Shown: positions 1 through 11,300 of the stretch, piece after piece
How positions within the stretch are numbered: the first letter of the stretch is position 1
How the letters are laid out: each line of letters starts with the position of its first letter
Source of the DNA: Podocnemis expansa
Taxonomy: Eukaryota; Chordata; Testudines; Podocnemididae
Assembly (NCBI GenBank): GCA_007922195.1
Contig: ML682118.1
Span: 1,854,393-1,918,392, forward strand
Length of the DNA: 64,000 nucleotides
Direction: 5' to 3'
Notes under the pieces: model-generated
What the model was told of the DNA's origin: nothing
The model's database searches: none
Seen by the model: only the letters and a program-made list of their open reading frames with translations
Position numbers and translations under genes: made by a program

Positions 1-706
1 TACTGTGACTCAGAAACCACCTTATCTAACCACCCATCACAGGTGATTGGGCATATTTACCTCTAGTAGTCAAAAAAAATCAGTCAATTTCTTAATTAGA
101 TTGTCCCATTATTCCACCCCCTTCATAAATTTATCAATCTCAGTGTTTAAACCAACTAAGTTTTTTCCTCCATTGCACCTCTTAGAAGGCTGTTTTAGAG
201 CCTCATTCCTCTGATTGTTAGAAACCTTCATTTCTTTTCAGATCTAATCTTCCTATAGCAAGTTCATATCCATTTGTTCTTGTGTCCACTTTGGCATTGA
301 ACTAAACTTCCTTTCCCACCCTTGTATTTATTCCTCTGATGTATTTAAGAAATCAATCATATTTCTTCTCTATCTTTTGGTTATGCTAAACAAACCAAGC
401 TCCTTGACTCTCCTCTTATCAGGCAGGTTGTCTGTTCCTTATATCATCCTACTAGCCCTTCCCTGTGCCTATTACAGTTTGAATTAATCTTTCTTAAACA
501 TGGAGAACCAGAACTTCATACAGAATTCTAGATGAAGTGTCACCAGCACCTTATAGCACAGTACAAATACCTCCCTATCTCAACTGAAAATACTTCATCC
601 GATACATCCTAGGACCACATTAACATTTTCCACAGTCCCATCAATTTGATGGCTCATAGTCATCCTGTAATCAACCAGTATGCCCTTGCACTTCTCTTCT
701 TCTGTT

Positions 707-1183
707 GCCAGGGGCAGATTACTGCATGGTCCAAAAGAGCCCGTGCTCATGGCCCCACCACAATGTAGGGGCTCCTCTGTTCCTCCAGCAGACCAGCACT
801 GGGAAGGGGAGCAAGGCAGCCCAGCTGAGAGGCCAGGCTCTGAGCTCCCCTCCTGCCCCTTTGGTGGCTGTTATGCCCTCAGGGGCAGGATGGGACAGCC
901 CAGAGGCAGGGTTCTGAGCTCCCACCCTGCCCCTAGGTTGGCCATGTCCTGACTGGTCAGCCCCCATGGGTCGCAGGCTTGACTTGTGTTGCTTTTTGGG
1001 CTGCACTAGAAGTTGCACTGCATGCATGAGTCAATCAAACCACCCCCAGGGGTCAACCAGACAGGCTGCATCCCCAGCCCCCTCCCCCATAATGCTTGCT
1101 TTGCCCCCCCACCCCTCCAGGGTTGGCTTGTTGGTGGGTGAGGGGGGGAGGCCAGGGGCCCTACAGCCCCTGGCCCATCACTG
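707..1183. mobile_element. GC-rich 477-bp insertion in the CR1
   Basis: The insertion is flanked by TCTGTT at 701-706 and 1184-1189, and the CR1 resumes exactly after it. The ends are imperfectly inverted: GCCAGGGGC at 707 and GCCCCTGGC close to the right end. It has no coding capacity that I trust. The family is unrecognised; a non-autonomous DNA transposon is likely. Confidence 0.6.
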
Positions 1184-1532
1184 TCTGTTACTTCTAACTG
1201 ATGTGTCCTCAGAGTATAGAAAAAAAAATCTTATTATTAGTCTGTAATTGCATGGCCTTGCGGTTTCCACAATTAAGTTTCATCCTATTTCTATTAAGCC
1301 AGTTTACGAGAAAATCCAAATCTTTTCTCTGATACCCCACTTCTTCTCCTTGTTTGCAATACTTACCAACTTTGTTTCGTATTCAAACTTTATTAGCACA
1401 CGCCCACTTTTTGTGTTAAGGTCAGTAATACAAATATATGATTGATCCCAAGACTGATCCTTGAGGAACTCCAGTAGTAATTTCTCTCCAGCCTGACAAT
1501 TATCCTTCCAGTATGACCTGTTATAGTCTCCC

Positions 1533-2464
1533 TGTAAATCATTTAGTCCTTAGGCTGGAACTTCTTGGGTGTCATTTGTCACCTTGCTCTGTGGGAAGGG
1601 CAAAGCAGACCACCCAAAGTCAATAGCTGCAGCCAGCAGTCAGGGACAGAGGGAATATATGGTCTACTGTCTTCTAGCCCCCTGGCAGGGTGAGGCAGAA
1701 CACAGAAGGTCTAAGGCTTCAATTAGAGGGAAGCAATATAAGGTTTGAGGGAATCAGGGTTGTGGGGGAAGGAGCTACAGATCCACCCACTCTACTGCAT
1801 CTCAACCCAGGGCTCTAGCCAGTGGCCACTGGCCCCCAGTGAGTCAGTGGTGCTCCTGCTAAAACACACTGACACTTGGCAGTTTAGGTCCAGTCTTCCC
1901 TGGGCCACTTCCTCCCGGTCCCCATCCTTCCTCTAACCTCCAGGAACTTTCCCTTCCCATACATCAGGGTATATCACAAGGGAGATCCCAGGTAAACCTT
2001 CAGAGTTCAGGGGAGGCAGGTCCGGGAAGCCCTCCAGGTTATCCATCAGGAGCAGATCCTCCAAGTCACAAGGGTTGGATACCACCAACCCAACAGCATC
2101 TTCTGCGGAGGGCAGCTCTTCAAGGTCTTGATGGTCATCCTCTTCTTTTCCCCGTTCTAGTTCTGAGGCCGAGGGTAGTTCCTCCAGGTTCTCACCTGGG
2201 ATAGCTGAGTATAGGGGAAAGTCCAACCACCAATCGCTCCCTCAGCCCTCCCAGGGATGGAGGTTTCCCTCTCTCAGCTGCACATCTCCTCCTCTTTTTC
2301 CCCCTTGGCCACTCAGTCCAACCCTTTATATGGTCCTCCCATCCTCCTGTCCCGCTCCTTTGGTTCTGGGTAGGGGCTTGGGTTGTGATCTCCTCTGACC
2401 AGCAGAGGGAGCAGCGGAACCCAGCAGTGTTCCTCTCGGAGGATGGACGCTCCATTCTGCTACA
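1533..2464 (-). mobile_element. Probable solo LTR (932 bp)
   Basis: The insertion begins TGTAAATC and ends CTGCTACA (TG...CA ends), and is flanked by the 5-bp duplication CTCCC at 1528-1532 and 2465-2469. This is the hallmark of an endogenous retroviral LTR. A TATA-like CCATATAAAG reads on the minus strand at about 2315-2324. CR1 sequence continues on both sides. The family is unidentified and no internal retroviral genes are present. Confidence 0.65.
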
Positions 2465-3552
2465 CTCCCATTTAACTAAATCCTTATCCACCTTCCAATT
2501 TTTTTATTAGTCCCCATCTTTTTTTGTAATTTAACTAATAATTCCCCTTTGAGAGTTACATAAAATGCCTTACTGAAGTCTAGGTAAATTAAAGCCACTG
2601 TATTTCCTCTATCTAAAAAATTTCTTGTCTTTTCAAAGAAAGATATAAGGTTGGTCTGGCATAATATACTTTTTGTAAAACCATGTTGTATTTTTCCAGT
2701 TATGATTAACTTTCATATTCTTAACTACTTTCTCTTTCGATTTATTTTTTTCCAAGGGCATGCAATACAAATTTCTGATAGTTCTTGCAACTCTTGACTT
2801 GACTCCATCTTTAGATCTATGAGTTCTTCAATCCAGACCACCTCCCTAATCAATTCTCTTAATTTTTTTAGTTAGTCCTTTTGACATTAAAGCTCCTAGT
2901 CACAGGTCTATTTCTGTTTATCTTTCCATTTAGTCTGAACTGAAATAGCTGATCGTCTTTTGAACCAATGTTGTTTTCTACAGCCATTTCTTCTGTGTGG
3001 TCTTCACTACTCATTAATATATCTAAAGTGGCATCCTCTCCTGTTGGCACAGTACCTATTTAGTGAGGAAACCCATCAATTATCACATCCAGGAAAATCG
3101 GGGCCCTGTTATTCTTACTACCACTGGTCCTCAAGTCCATATCTGGGAAAGCATAGTTTCACAGATTCACACAATAACCAGTAGTATTTACTTAATTTAA
3201 AACATTAAGGAGGTCTCTATTCATGTTCCAATCATATCCCGATGGTCTGTAGTGTACCTCAAGCAAAATCTCAAAGTCAGGTTTCCTCTCATTCCTTTTC
3301 TGGTTTGGTACAGTTATTCTACTGTCAGTATCACCTAACAGATTGCGATCTACATTGCCCTTTCTCTCATTGTCCATTCTCCTACACACTGCTGTATCCT
3401 TTCTTACTTTGTTTTCCTCCTTCTCCCAGGGACAGTGTACAGAAAAAAAGCAGTTTTGTACACATCTACTTCTGAATTCACCTCCTGGCTTCTGGCAATC
3501 AGAAGTTTGTGATTGCCCAAACCATGGGTTACATCACTGATCATAAATAAGA

Positions 3553-3640
3553 AGCCTGGTCGCACTTATAAAGACTAACAAATTTATGTATCACATCAGC
3601 TTCAGTGGAAGAATATCCCACTTCATCACATGCTTGAAGA
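3553..3640 (-). mobile_element. Penelope-like element terminal fragment
   Basis: The segment with AAGACTAACAAATTTATG and the paired CCCACTTCATCA block matches the terminal repeat of the Penelope-like copies at 34552-35440 and 48893-50925. It is truncated. Confidence 0.6.
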
Positions 3641-3651
3641 TGACAAACTTA

Positions 3652-4752
3652 GGATATGTCTGCACGCAGCTTTTAAATCAAAATAATGCTGGTTATTTCA
3701 ATTTTAAAAATGGTTAGGTCCACACAACACTTCCTTATAGCAAAAATGACGAGCTCTGTTATAACACCTATATCAATTTAAACCCTGGTTAAATCTTCAT
3801 CCCAGGGTGCATGGCACCCTGGAAAGAGGGCCCAGGGTTCAGCACCCTGGCTGGAGGCAGTGGGGGGAGGAAGAGACCCCCTACACCCTGCTTCCACAGC
3901 CATAGCCAGGCAGCAGGGGAAGGGATCAAGTGCACCCAGCATCCAGCACAGAAGCTGGGTGGCAGGCGAAGGGATCCCCGCATACCCAGCTTCCCCCACA
4001 CTGGCTGGGCTTTGAGGAAAGCCAGGTGGTAGGGATGGGACCCCATGTGCCCAGCACTCCCACCGCTGTCTGAGCGGTGGGGAGAAGAGCCCCCAAGCCC
4101 AGCTGTAAGCACAATTGCCAGTGCCAGGAAAAGGAACCCCAAGGCTGGCTCAACCAGTGGTAGCCAGGCTGCAGGGAATGTTCCCCCAGCTCCCAGGGCA
4201 CTCCTCAGCTGGTGGGGGAGATGGGACACCCAAACCCAGCTTTTAGAGCTCTCTCTGTGCACCAAAACACAGGTGTGGGGGTCCCATCTCCCTCGCCAGC
4301 CAGGAAGTGTGCAGGGAGGTGGGGGAGCATTCCCACCTGGGGATCTACTGCCAGTCAAGCCAGCCTGGGGGTCCCTTCACCTGGCACCATTAAGCACACC
4401 TGCAGCCGGGCTTGGGCCCTTTCCTCCCCTGGTGGGTGGCAGGGAAGAGACCCTCATATGCCCGACTCTAGGAGTGCTTCCTGGGCAGCGGAGAAGGGAT
4501 CCCCAGATGCCCAGCTTCTCCTGCACTGGCCAGGGTGTGAGGAAAGCCGGGCAGCGGGAAAGGGACCCCACATGCTCAGTGCTCCCACTGCTGTCCAGGC
4601 ACTGGGGAGAAGAGGGCCCAAGCCCGGCTGCAGGGTTTTTTGGTGTGACCTTCTAAATTGATTTAACTTGAATCTATTTAATGATTTTTGTAGCAGTTCA
4701 ATTAGATTGCTTCAAGTTAAATCAATTTAACTGCCTGTGTCTGGACAGAGCC
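3652..4752. mobile_element. Foldback DNA element with GC-rich core
   Basis: The termini GGATATGTCTGCAC and the inverse of GTGTCTGGACAGAGCC bracket AT-rich inner arms rich in AAATCAATTTAA. The core (about 3790-4640) is GC-rich and internally duplicated: 3960-4107 resembles 4486-4635. Long open frames in the core are a by-product of base composition and show no protein features. Confidence 0.6.
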
Positions 4753-4759
4753 TTACAGA

Positions 4760-4880
4760 ATGGAGCAAAATCAATGTAGGGGATTTTAATTCATAGGATC
4801 AGGTCAGACTGTTACAGCAAATCAAAACAGTTGTTTGGTTTCAAACAATGTTGTTTTGTTCTAATGGTTAGTTACTTTTA
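4760..4880 (-). mobile_element. Penelope-like fragment
   Basis: The block ATAGGATCAGGTCAGACTG and the following ACAGCAAATCAAAACAG match 34709-34760, part of the left arm of the Penelope palindrome. Confidence 0.5.
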
Positions 4881-5276
4881 AACTTTCTCTCCTCAAATCC
4901 CATCCCCATTCCAGGACCTGTCATATCAAATCTGCTCCTCAGTCAAGCCCCTGTAAATGTGAAGGAGCATCCAATGCCAGTGAGGGTTTCCACATTCCTA
5001 ACAGCCAGCACAAAGGAGTCCCCTCATCATGATGTCCTGGTAGTCGGTCTGGGGGCGAGAAAACAAGAAATGCACATCCTCTGCTTCTGAATTCAACTGC
5101 TAGGAACACTAGGCTACCTGAGTGCCTTTGAATCACTAAATACCCATCTCTGTCCCCGCTTACACCTACTAACAACTGAGAGAAAAAAGAAAGAACATGT
5201 CTACAGATTTCCTCCAGTTATTGGTTTTGACTTGCTTTCAGCTTTGACTTTTATTCTTATTTTTTTTGCCTAACAG

Positions 5277-5372
5277 GAACTCTATGGAGTCTATGGAAGT
5301 TGCTGTGCAAGACCGTCAAATGCATCTGGTCCTGGACATGGGGGAGTACCAATAACTTTCTGTACAGATGTT
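5277..5372 (+). CDS. PLA2G4C: Copy A exon carrying WGSTNNFLY
   Basis: The acceptor is a pyrimidine tract followed by CTAACAG, and the donor is GTAAGC. The exon is 96 bp, class 1-1: two bases finish a codon and one begins the next. It encodes the family motif [11 protein letters not shown], matching WGTNNNFLYKC in copy B at 61874-61969. The first half has diverged strongly from B while the motif half is conserved. Confidence 0.88.
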
Positions 5373-8300
5373 GTAAGCACAATGCATTTGAATGGCACTT
5401 TCCACATCTGTGTGTACATCTGGGCTATGAATTGCTTTATTTTTCAAACCCCTGTTTTGACAGTCAATAGATTACACAGAAAACATTCCAAAAATGGCAG
5501 CTGTATTGTAAAATGAGCTGCAAGAGGCACCAGTGGGTGAGATTGTAAGAACATCTGTACTCCATACTCACAGAGACCAATGGATTTCAAGGGCTGGGGA
5601 ATGGGTGGCTATTCTGTATAATGGTAACTAGGGGCAGTGGAGTGTAGGAAAAGGCAGCTACATTAAATCCCGTGAAGAACTTTGGCTGTATTTACACAGC
5701 ACTTTTGTTTCGAAACAACCTCGTTGTTTCAAAACAAACAAAAAAAACCATGTTCACACGATGCACAGTTATTTTGAAACAAGGGGAAGCCCTTGTTTTG
5801 AAACAACTGTGTTGTTTCAAAACAAGTTAAACCCCACTTGGGGGCGAAACAACCTTATTTCGGAACTCTTGTTTCAAAACAATGCGTGTGAACCTGTTGT
5901 TTTGGAACAAAGTGTTCCGAAACAACATTGGATCCTCAGCACCTTGGCCAGGGAACCCTTAGGACCCTGGCCAGGATGCTGAGGGCTGTCCCTCAGCCCC
6001 TGGTGGGGAGGGGGGTGATCCGCTGTGGGCTGGCTCAGCCCGCAGTGGGGGCTGCCCCCCGGAGAGCACAGCCGGTTGGGGGCGCAGGGCTGAGCCACCG
6101 CTGGCGGGTCGGAGGCGTGGGGCTGAGCCTGCAGCCTGGGCGGCCCCCCCCACCTGCTGGGGGTGTCGGGGAGCAGCCCGGGCTGCAGGCTCAGCCCCGC
6201 ACCCCCGACCCGCCCGCGGTGTTGGGGGACAGCTCTGGCCTGGGGCTGAGCCACCCTGTAGCGGCTCAACCCCCGCCGGTGCCTGCAGCCCCCTTTCTGG
6301 GGCTGCAGGGTGAGCCAGCAGCGGCTCACCCCCAGGGCGCTGCAGCCCCCTGCAGCACCTAACGAAATAGCATGTTCAGACTGTGAACATGCTATTTCGT
6401 TTCCTGCTTTTTTCCCTATTTTGTAATGACTTTTTGCTAATTCGTATTAAGGCATTTCGAAATAAGGCGTTATTTCGAAACAAGTTGTTTCGACACAACT
6501 TGTTTCGAAATAACCATGTGTGTGTGAATACAGCCTTTGAAGAGAATATCATATAAATTACCACAAATTCTTTATCTATTAACCTACATATTTACTGAAG
6601 CAGCATTGCCATGTTACCTGAGTCCCACATGATAATTGAGAATGTCCTGCAAGCAGAGACTGCTTATGGTTCCCATTTAAAAGATGGAAAAGAGAAGTGC
6701 AGAAATGAAAAATGACTTTCTCAGGGTTCCAAGGAAAAGTGTTGATCTATGACAATTATCACTGCCCTAGGAACATTCTTGTCCATGAGAAAGAATAAAT
6801 TGTTAGCGTCACGGGTTGCACATCCACGCACCCTGGGTTATGATTTTCCTGTTCACTGATACATTGTGATTGTATGATTTGTTGACAGCCACACTGTGCA
6901 ATATTTCTTTATGGGTGCTCATCACCTATTCTGCATGATTACTATGATAATATGTTTCCTGTAGCATCATGCATGTGCTCAAACATATAGCATGTTTAGC
7001 ATGGCTTTGGGGCGGGCGAGGGGGATAGACAGAGCTCTCTCCCAACAGCAAGCAGGCAAGCACCTGAAGGAGAGAAAGATATGCTAATTGAGGTAGCTCA
7101 GAAAAGCCTACCTGGATGGGGAGTAGCGAGAAGAGTGGGAAACAAAGAGAGACACCTGGAAGATTTTAGGGGATTTTAGTGGGGACTCTCCATCTTGAAA
7201 CAACTCCAAGCAAGATCTGACCCTGCCTGGTCATAGGCAGCGAATAGCTATACAAATATCTGGCAGCTGAACACTTTGAACATGAACTTTAACTATGAGG
7301 TCAGTGTCAGTAGGGCTATTAGGCTAGCATGTGTGTTTTAACTTTTATATTCTTGTGGTCTTTCCTGACTCATTGTTATTGTGATTCAGCCATTATTTGC
7401 CATATTCTCACTTAGAATTACAATTATGATCAATAAACTAGTAGTTGATTTTTCTAAAGCTTCCTGATCTTTAGAGGGGGTAAGTGAAGAGGGCTGGGCA
7501 CAATCCATTTCATTGTTAAATAGACAGACAAGTGTATTGCAGTTGGGAGTGGTACCCAATCTCTGTAGACAGTGGCTGCTGGTGTAGGAACTGGGGCTAA
7601 GGGCGCTTGCTGCGAGGCCATCCCTTAAGTAGTCAGAGGGGACGCACCCACTGCCTGGGACCAATTACATGTAAGAGACTGGAGTGGACTGACTCAGGAG
7701 TGCGCAGGAGTGAATGGTCACTTGGCAAAGTGGGGTGAATCGGGGTTCAGGAAAGGGAATTGGGAGTTCACAACCGCACACCAGACTGGATCCAGGGAGC
7801 AGCCTGTTGCAGTTAGTTAGTAGGAAACATTGGGGTTTTGCTTCAATAAGCTATTCTGATTTAAAAACAAAAGAAATTGTCCAGGCACTCTTTGTTTGAG
7901 AACTAGTGTGGAAACATTATTCACAAGATTTTATTACAATGAAATTGCAAGAAGCCCACAATTATCTTTAAGGCAATGGTATTCTGTAGAGGAGATCAAC
8001 ATTTTTCAAATGATACTTTCAAAGGGTACATCTACACTGGAGCCTTAGGGCAACTTAGCCTTCCATAAGTCGAACTAAGGAAAGCTCCATCTACACTGGG
8101 AATTTATTAAGTTGACTTACATGCTTCCTTAAGGGTATGTCTATACTGATGGTGGCAAAATCATCACCATCAGACTGGCATTCCAGGAGTGCTTAGTGGC
8201 GAGTATGAACTCACTGCTTCGCTTCTGGATTTCGGCTCTGGAAGTCCTGGCCCCCAGTGAGTGACCACTCAAAAGTCAGTCCATTCCAGCCTCTTGTGTG

Positions 8301-11300
8301 TAATCAGTCCAAACCAGTGGATATCTGCTCTCTGGCTACTTAAGGGATGGTCCCCAGCAAGCACCCCTGGCCGCAGTTACTACACCAGGAGCCACTGTCT
8401 ACAGAAATTGGGAACCACTCCTAACCACCATACGCTCAAGTCTGTCCATTTCACAAATAAATGGATTGTGCCCAGCCCTCTTCACTCACACCCTCTAAAA
8501 GAGTCCTGGACCCTAAGGCATTTGCAGTTAGCTTTCCCGAGTGTGTCCTGGCAGCTTAGGATGTTGCCAGGATTTACACAAGGCTTTTTATGTGCTTTGT
8601 GTAAATGCCGCTTGACTGCTGCTGAAAAGAGTCCTCAGTGTAGATTCGGGCTAATCTGACTTAATAACACCACCTCTCAGGGTCAATTTAATGCTTAAAT
8701 CAACCTTATTAAGTCAACTTAATACTAAGTCAACTGCCTGGTCCACACTGGCTTAAGTCGACTTAGCACGTTTGATTTAAGCATTCAGACGATGTAGCAC
8801 CTGCCAGCTTCAACATGGGTAGTTTACAGGCATTCCCAGTGTGGATGCTCTATGTCGACTTAACAAGGTCAACTTTAAGTCAACTGAAAGTTGACCTTCA
8901 GAAGTTGACTTTACAGAGCCTCCAGTATGGACATACATGATGTGAGTGGAAAATGGCCATCTTCTAAAATCAACTTTTCATAACTTTTTTTTAAATTATT
9001 GGATTGAAGTCTCTGTTATTGTTATTCATGAAAAACAGCAAATGAGATGGTTTTCATGTTTCGGGAATGAAAACAACATTGTAATTTCAAAATTAGGGAA
9101 AAGACTTGTTTTATGCTTTTGATCAGTGCTAAATGGCCCTTTTGAATGTTCCTGGGATTTCTAATACAACTGAAAAGAATAACTTTTTGTTTGTTTGTTT
9201 GGGTAGCTATTTGTCAAGGTGTAGTTGCTGTGTTTTCCCCGCTCTGTTGCATACCTGTTTTTAAGTATCAAGCTGAATTTGCACTGTCTGAACTTTTTAG
9301 TAAGGGAGCTGGAAATCCCTAAAACAGAGAGCTATTAAACAATCATTTGAATACCTGTTTATTAATGATGTCTGTGTGTTACTGAAAATTAGTGCTGAGG
9401 TATTTCTCACAATTAGAGCTGAGTTTTTTCATGGTACCTAAGGGCAAGGTTTTTCCACATAACGATACTGGTAGACCTCTAGATTTAATAGGAGTTGGAC
9501 AGCTAAACTCAGATTATTAATGCATTAGGTGTTGCTGTGCTCAGCATTACAACACCTAACTGATTTAGGACAGTGGACTGTGAAAGGCATTTTGAGACCT
9601 AAATACCTAAACCACTTTTAAAACAAACAAGGAGTCTGTTGTCACTTTTAAAAACTAAAAATTTATTTATTTTATGAGCTTTCAAAGGAGATAATCCCAC
9701 TTTATCAAATGATTAAAAATGGATATTTAAGGACCCTATTTTGAAAATTGAGATTTAGGCTCCTAAATCGATTAAACATTGAGGGAAGTAGTGCCTAATT
9801 GCCTTTAACAATCTGGGCCATAGGAATGTTTGAAAGTTCTGTTGCTTTATTCTCTGTATCTTAAGACATCTATCACCTTTGCAAGCCCTGCCCTTCTTAG
9901 GAATTGCACATCACCCAGCATGTAAGGGCACCTAACTCAAATTATTTTAAATGGAAATCAGTACCTTTCAGCAACCAGGACATGGTGCTCATGTCTCATG
10001 TTTAGAGCAGGAGTCAGGCCAAGTGGTTAGAACAGCAGTCAGGAATCAAAGGCCATGAATGGGAGCAGATTACCTGAAGCAAGGCCATGTGGGTGTAAGG
10101 CTGCAATATGGCCAGAGCAGGAATTATCTTAGCCATGAGTGAATGTTTTGATCAGCCAGTACACTGAAGCTAGTCCTAAGAGCAGGTCTACAGATCCCCG
10201 TGGCCAGTTAGGTGGTTGGGCTAATGAGGCATCTTAGCTGGCACTGATCTGTACTCATTAGGCAGCTTATTCCTGACAGTGAGTAACCTGCTTAGGTGTC
10301 TTTGTAAATCCCAATAGCCATTTATCTGCCATCCTTTGAAAATGCAGACAGAATTTCAAGGTGATTTGGGCTTGTAAATCATGGTAGTGCCTTGGAAAAA
10401 TCACTGCCTCAAACAATACCCCAATGCCTTTTCATAGGTGATGCCCAAGCCACTGAGTTGACCGAGAATGATGTCATCAACTTGATCGATGCTGGCCTTG
10501 CCATCAATTCTGCCTACCCCCTTGTTCTGCACAGAGAGAGGAAAGTGAAGCTGATCCTTTCCTTTGACTTTAGCGATGGGGATCCTTTTGAGGTAACTAC
10601 AGTTATTGATGGTGATGTCTCGCAAAGCACAGTCAGGATAAAACACTGATCAAATGACCAGGACTTGACTTGCAACCTGACGAGGTGATGATGTTGTTAG
10701 CAAAAGTAAGTCAGATTCTCTGAAGATGCTGAAAGTATCACAATCTCAAACGTTCTGAAGGGGCAGCTGTGTTAGTCTGATTCAACAAAAGGAGCAAGGA
10801 GTCCTGGGGCATTTAAAGACTAACAAATTTCTTTCTTGCATGAGAGTTTGTGAGAGAAAATCCCACTTCTTCCAATGCTTTGATGATGGAAGAAATTACA
10901 GAATAGTAGGAAATAAATGCAGTGAAGTGTAATTGTTGGTATCAGGAAATGAAAGCAATTGTTAAAATTCTAACACTGGGAAACAGCATGTAGAGGATGT
11001 GTTATTGTAAATAACCACTGGGAATATCTCTCTTACTCTCAGCAAGCACATGGATTTAAGGTGTATCCAACCATGAGCTAGTCAGTGTGACCTCTTTTTC
11101 GCTTTGGATATTGTGGAAGAAGAGGAAACTCCTCAAATTTCAGTTTTACTTTGTGTACAACAACATGGCAACTGCTCATCCACAGATATTCCCCTGCATG
11201 TATCATAGAATCATAGGGTTTGAAGGGGCCTCATGAGGTCATCTAGTCCAACCCCCTGCCAAAAAAAGCAGGAGCACTCCCACTTAATTATTCCAGCTAG

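Larger units (their letters stand above)
350..3480 (-). mobile_element. Decayed CR1-type LINE, reverse, with two nested insertions
   Basis: The pieces at about 350-706, 1184-1532 and 2465-2760 match the reverse-strand CR1 reverse-transcriptase region seen again at 51040-52430, in the same order. 2760-3480 looks like more 5' LINE sequence. The copy is interrupted at 707-1183 and 1533-2464. It is full of stops, so it is a fossil. Confidence 0.6.

Noticed and set aside
4045..4661. Open frames of 149-203 codons
   Set aside because: They lie in the GC-rich, internally duplicated core of a foldback element and are open on both strands; composition explains them.
5874..6362. Open frames of 144-151 codons on both strands
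   Set aside because: GC-rich MITE core with proline/glycine/alanine bias and no domain or splice signal.
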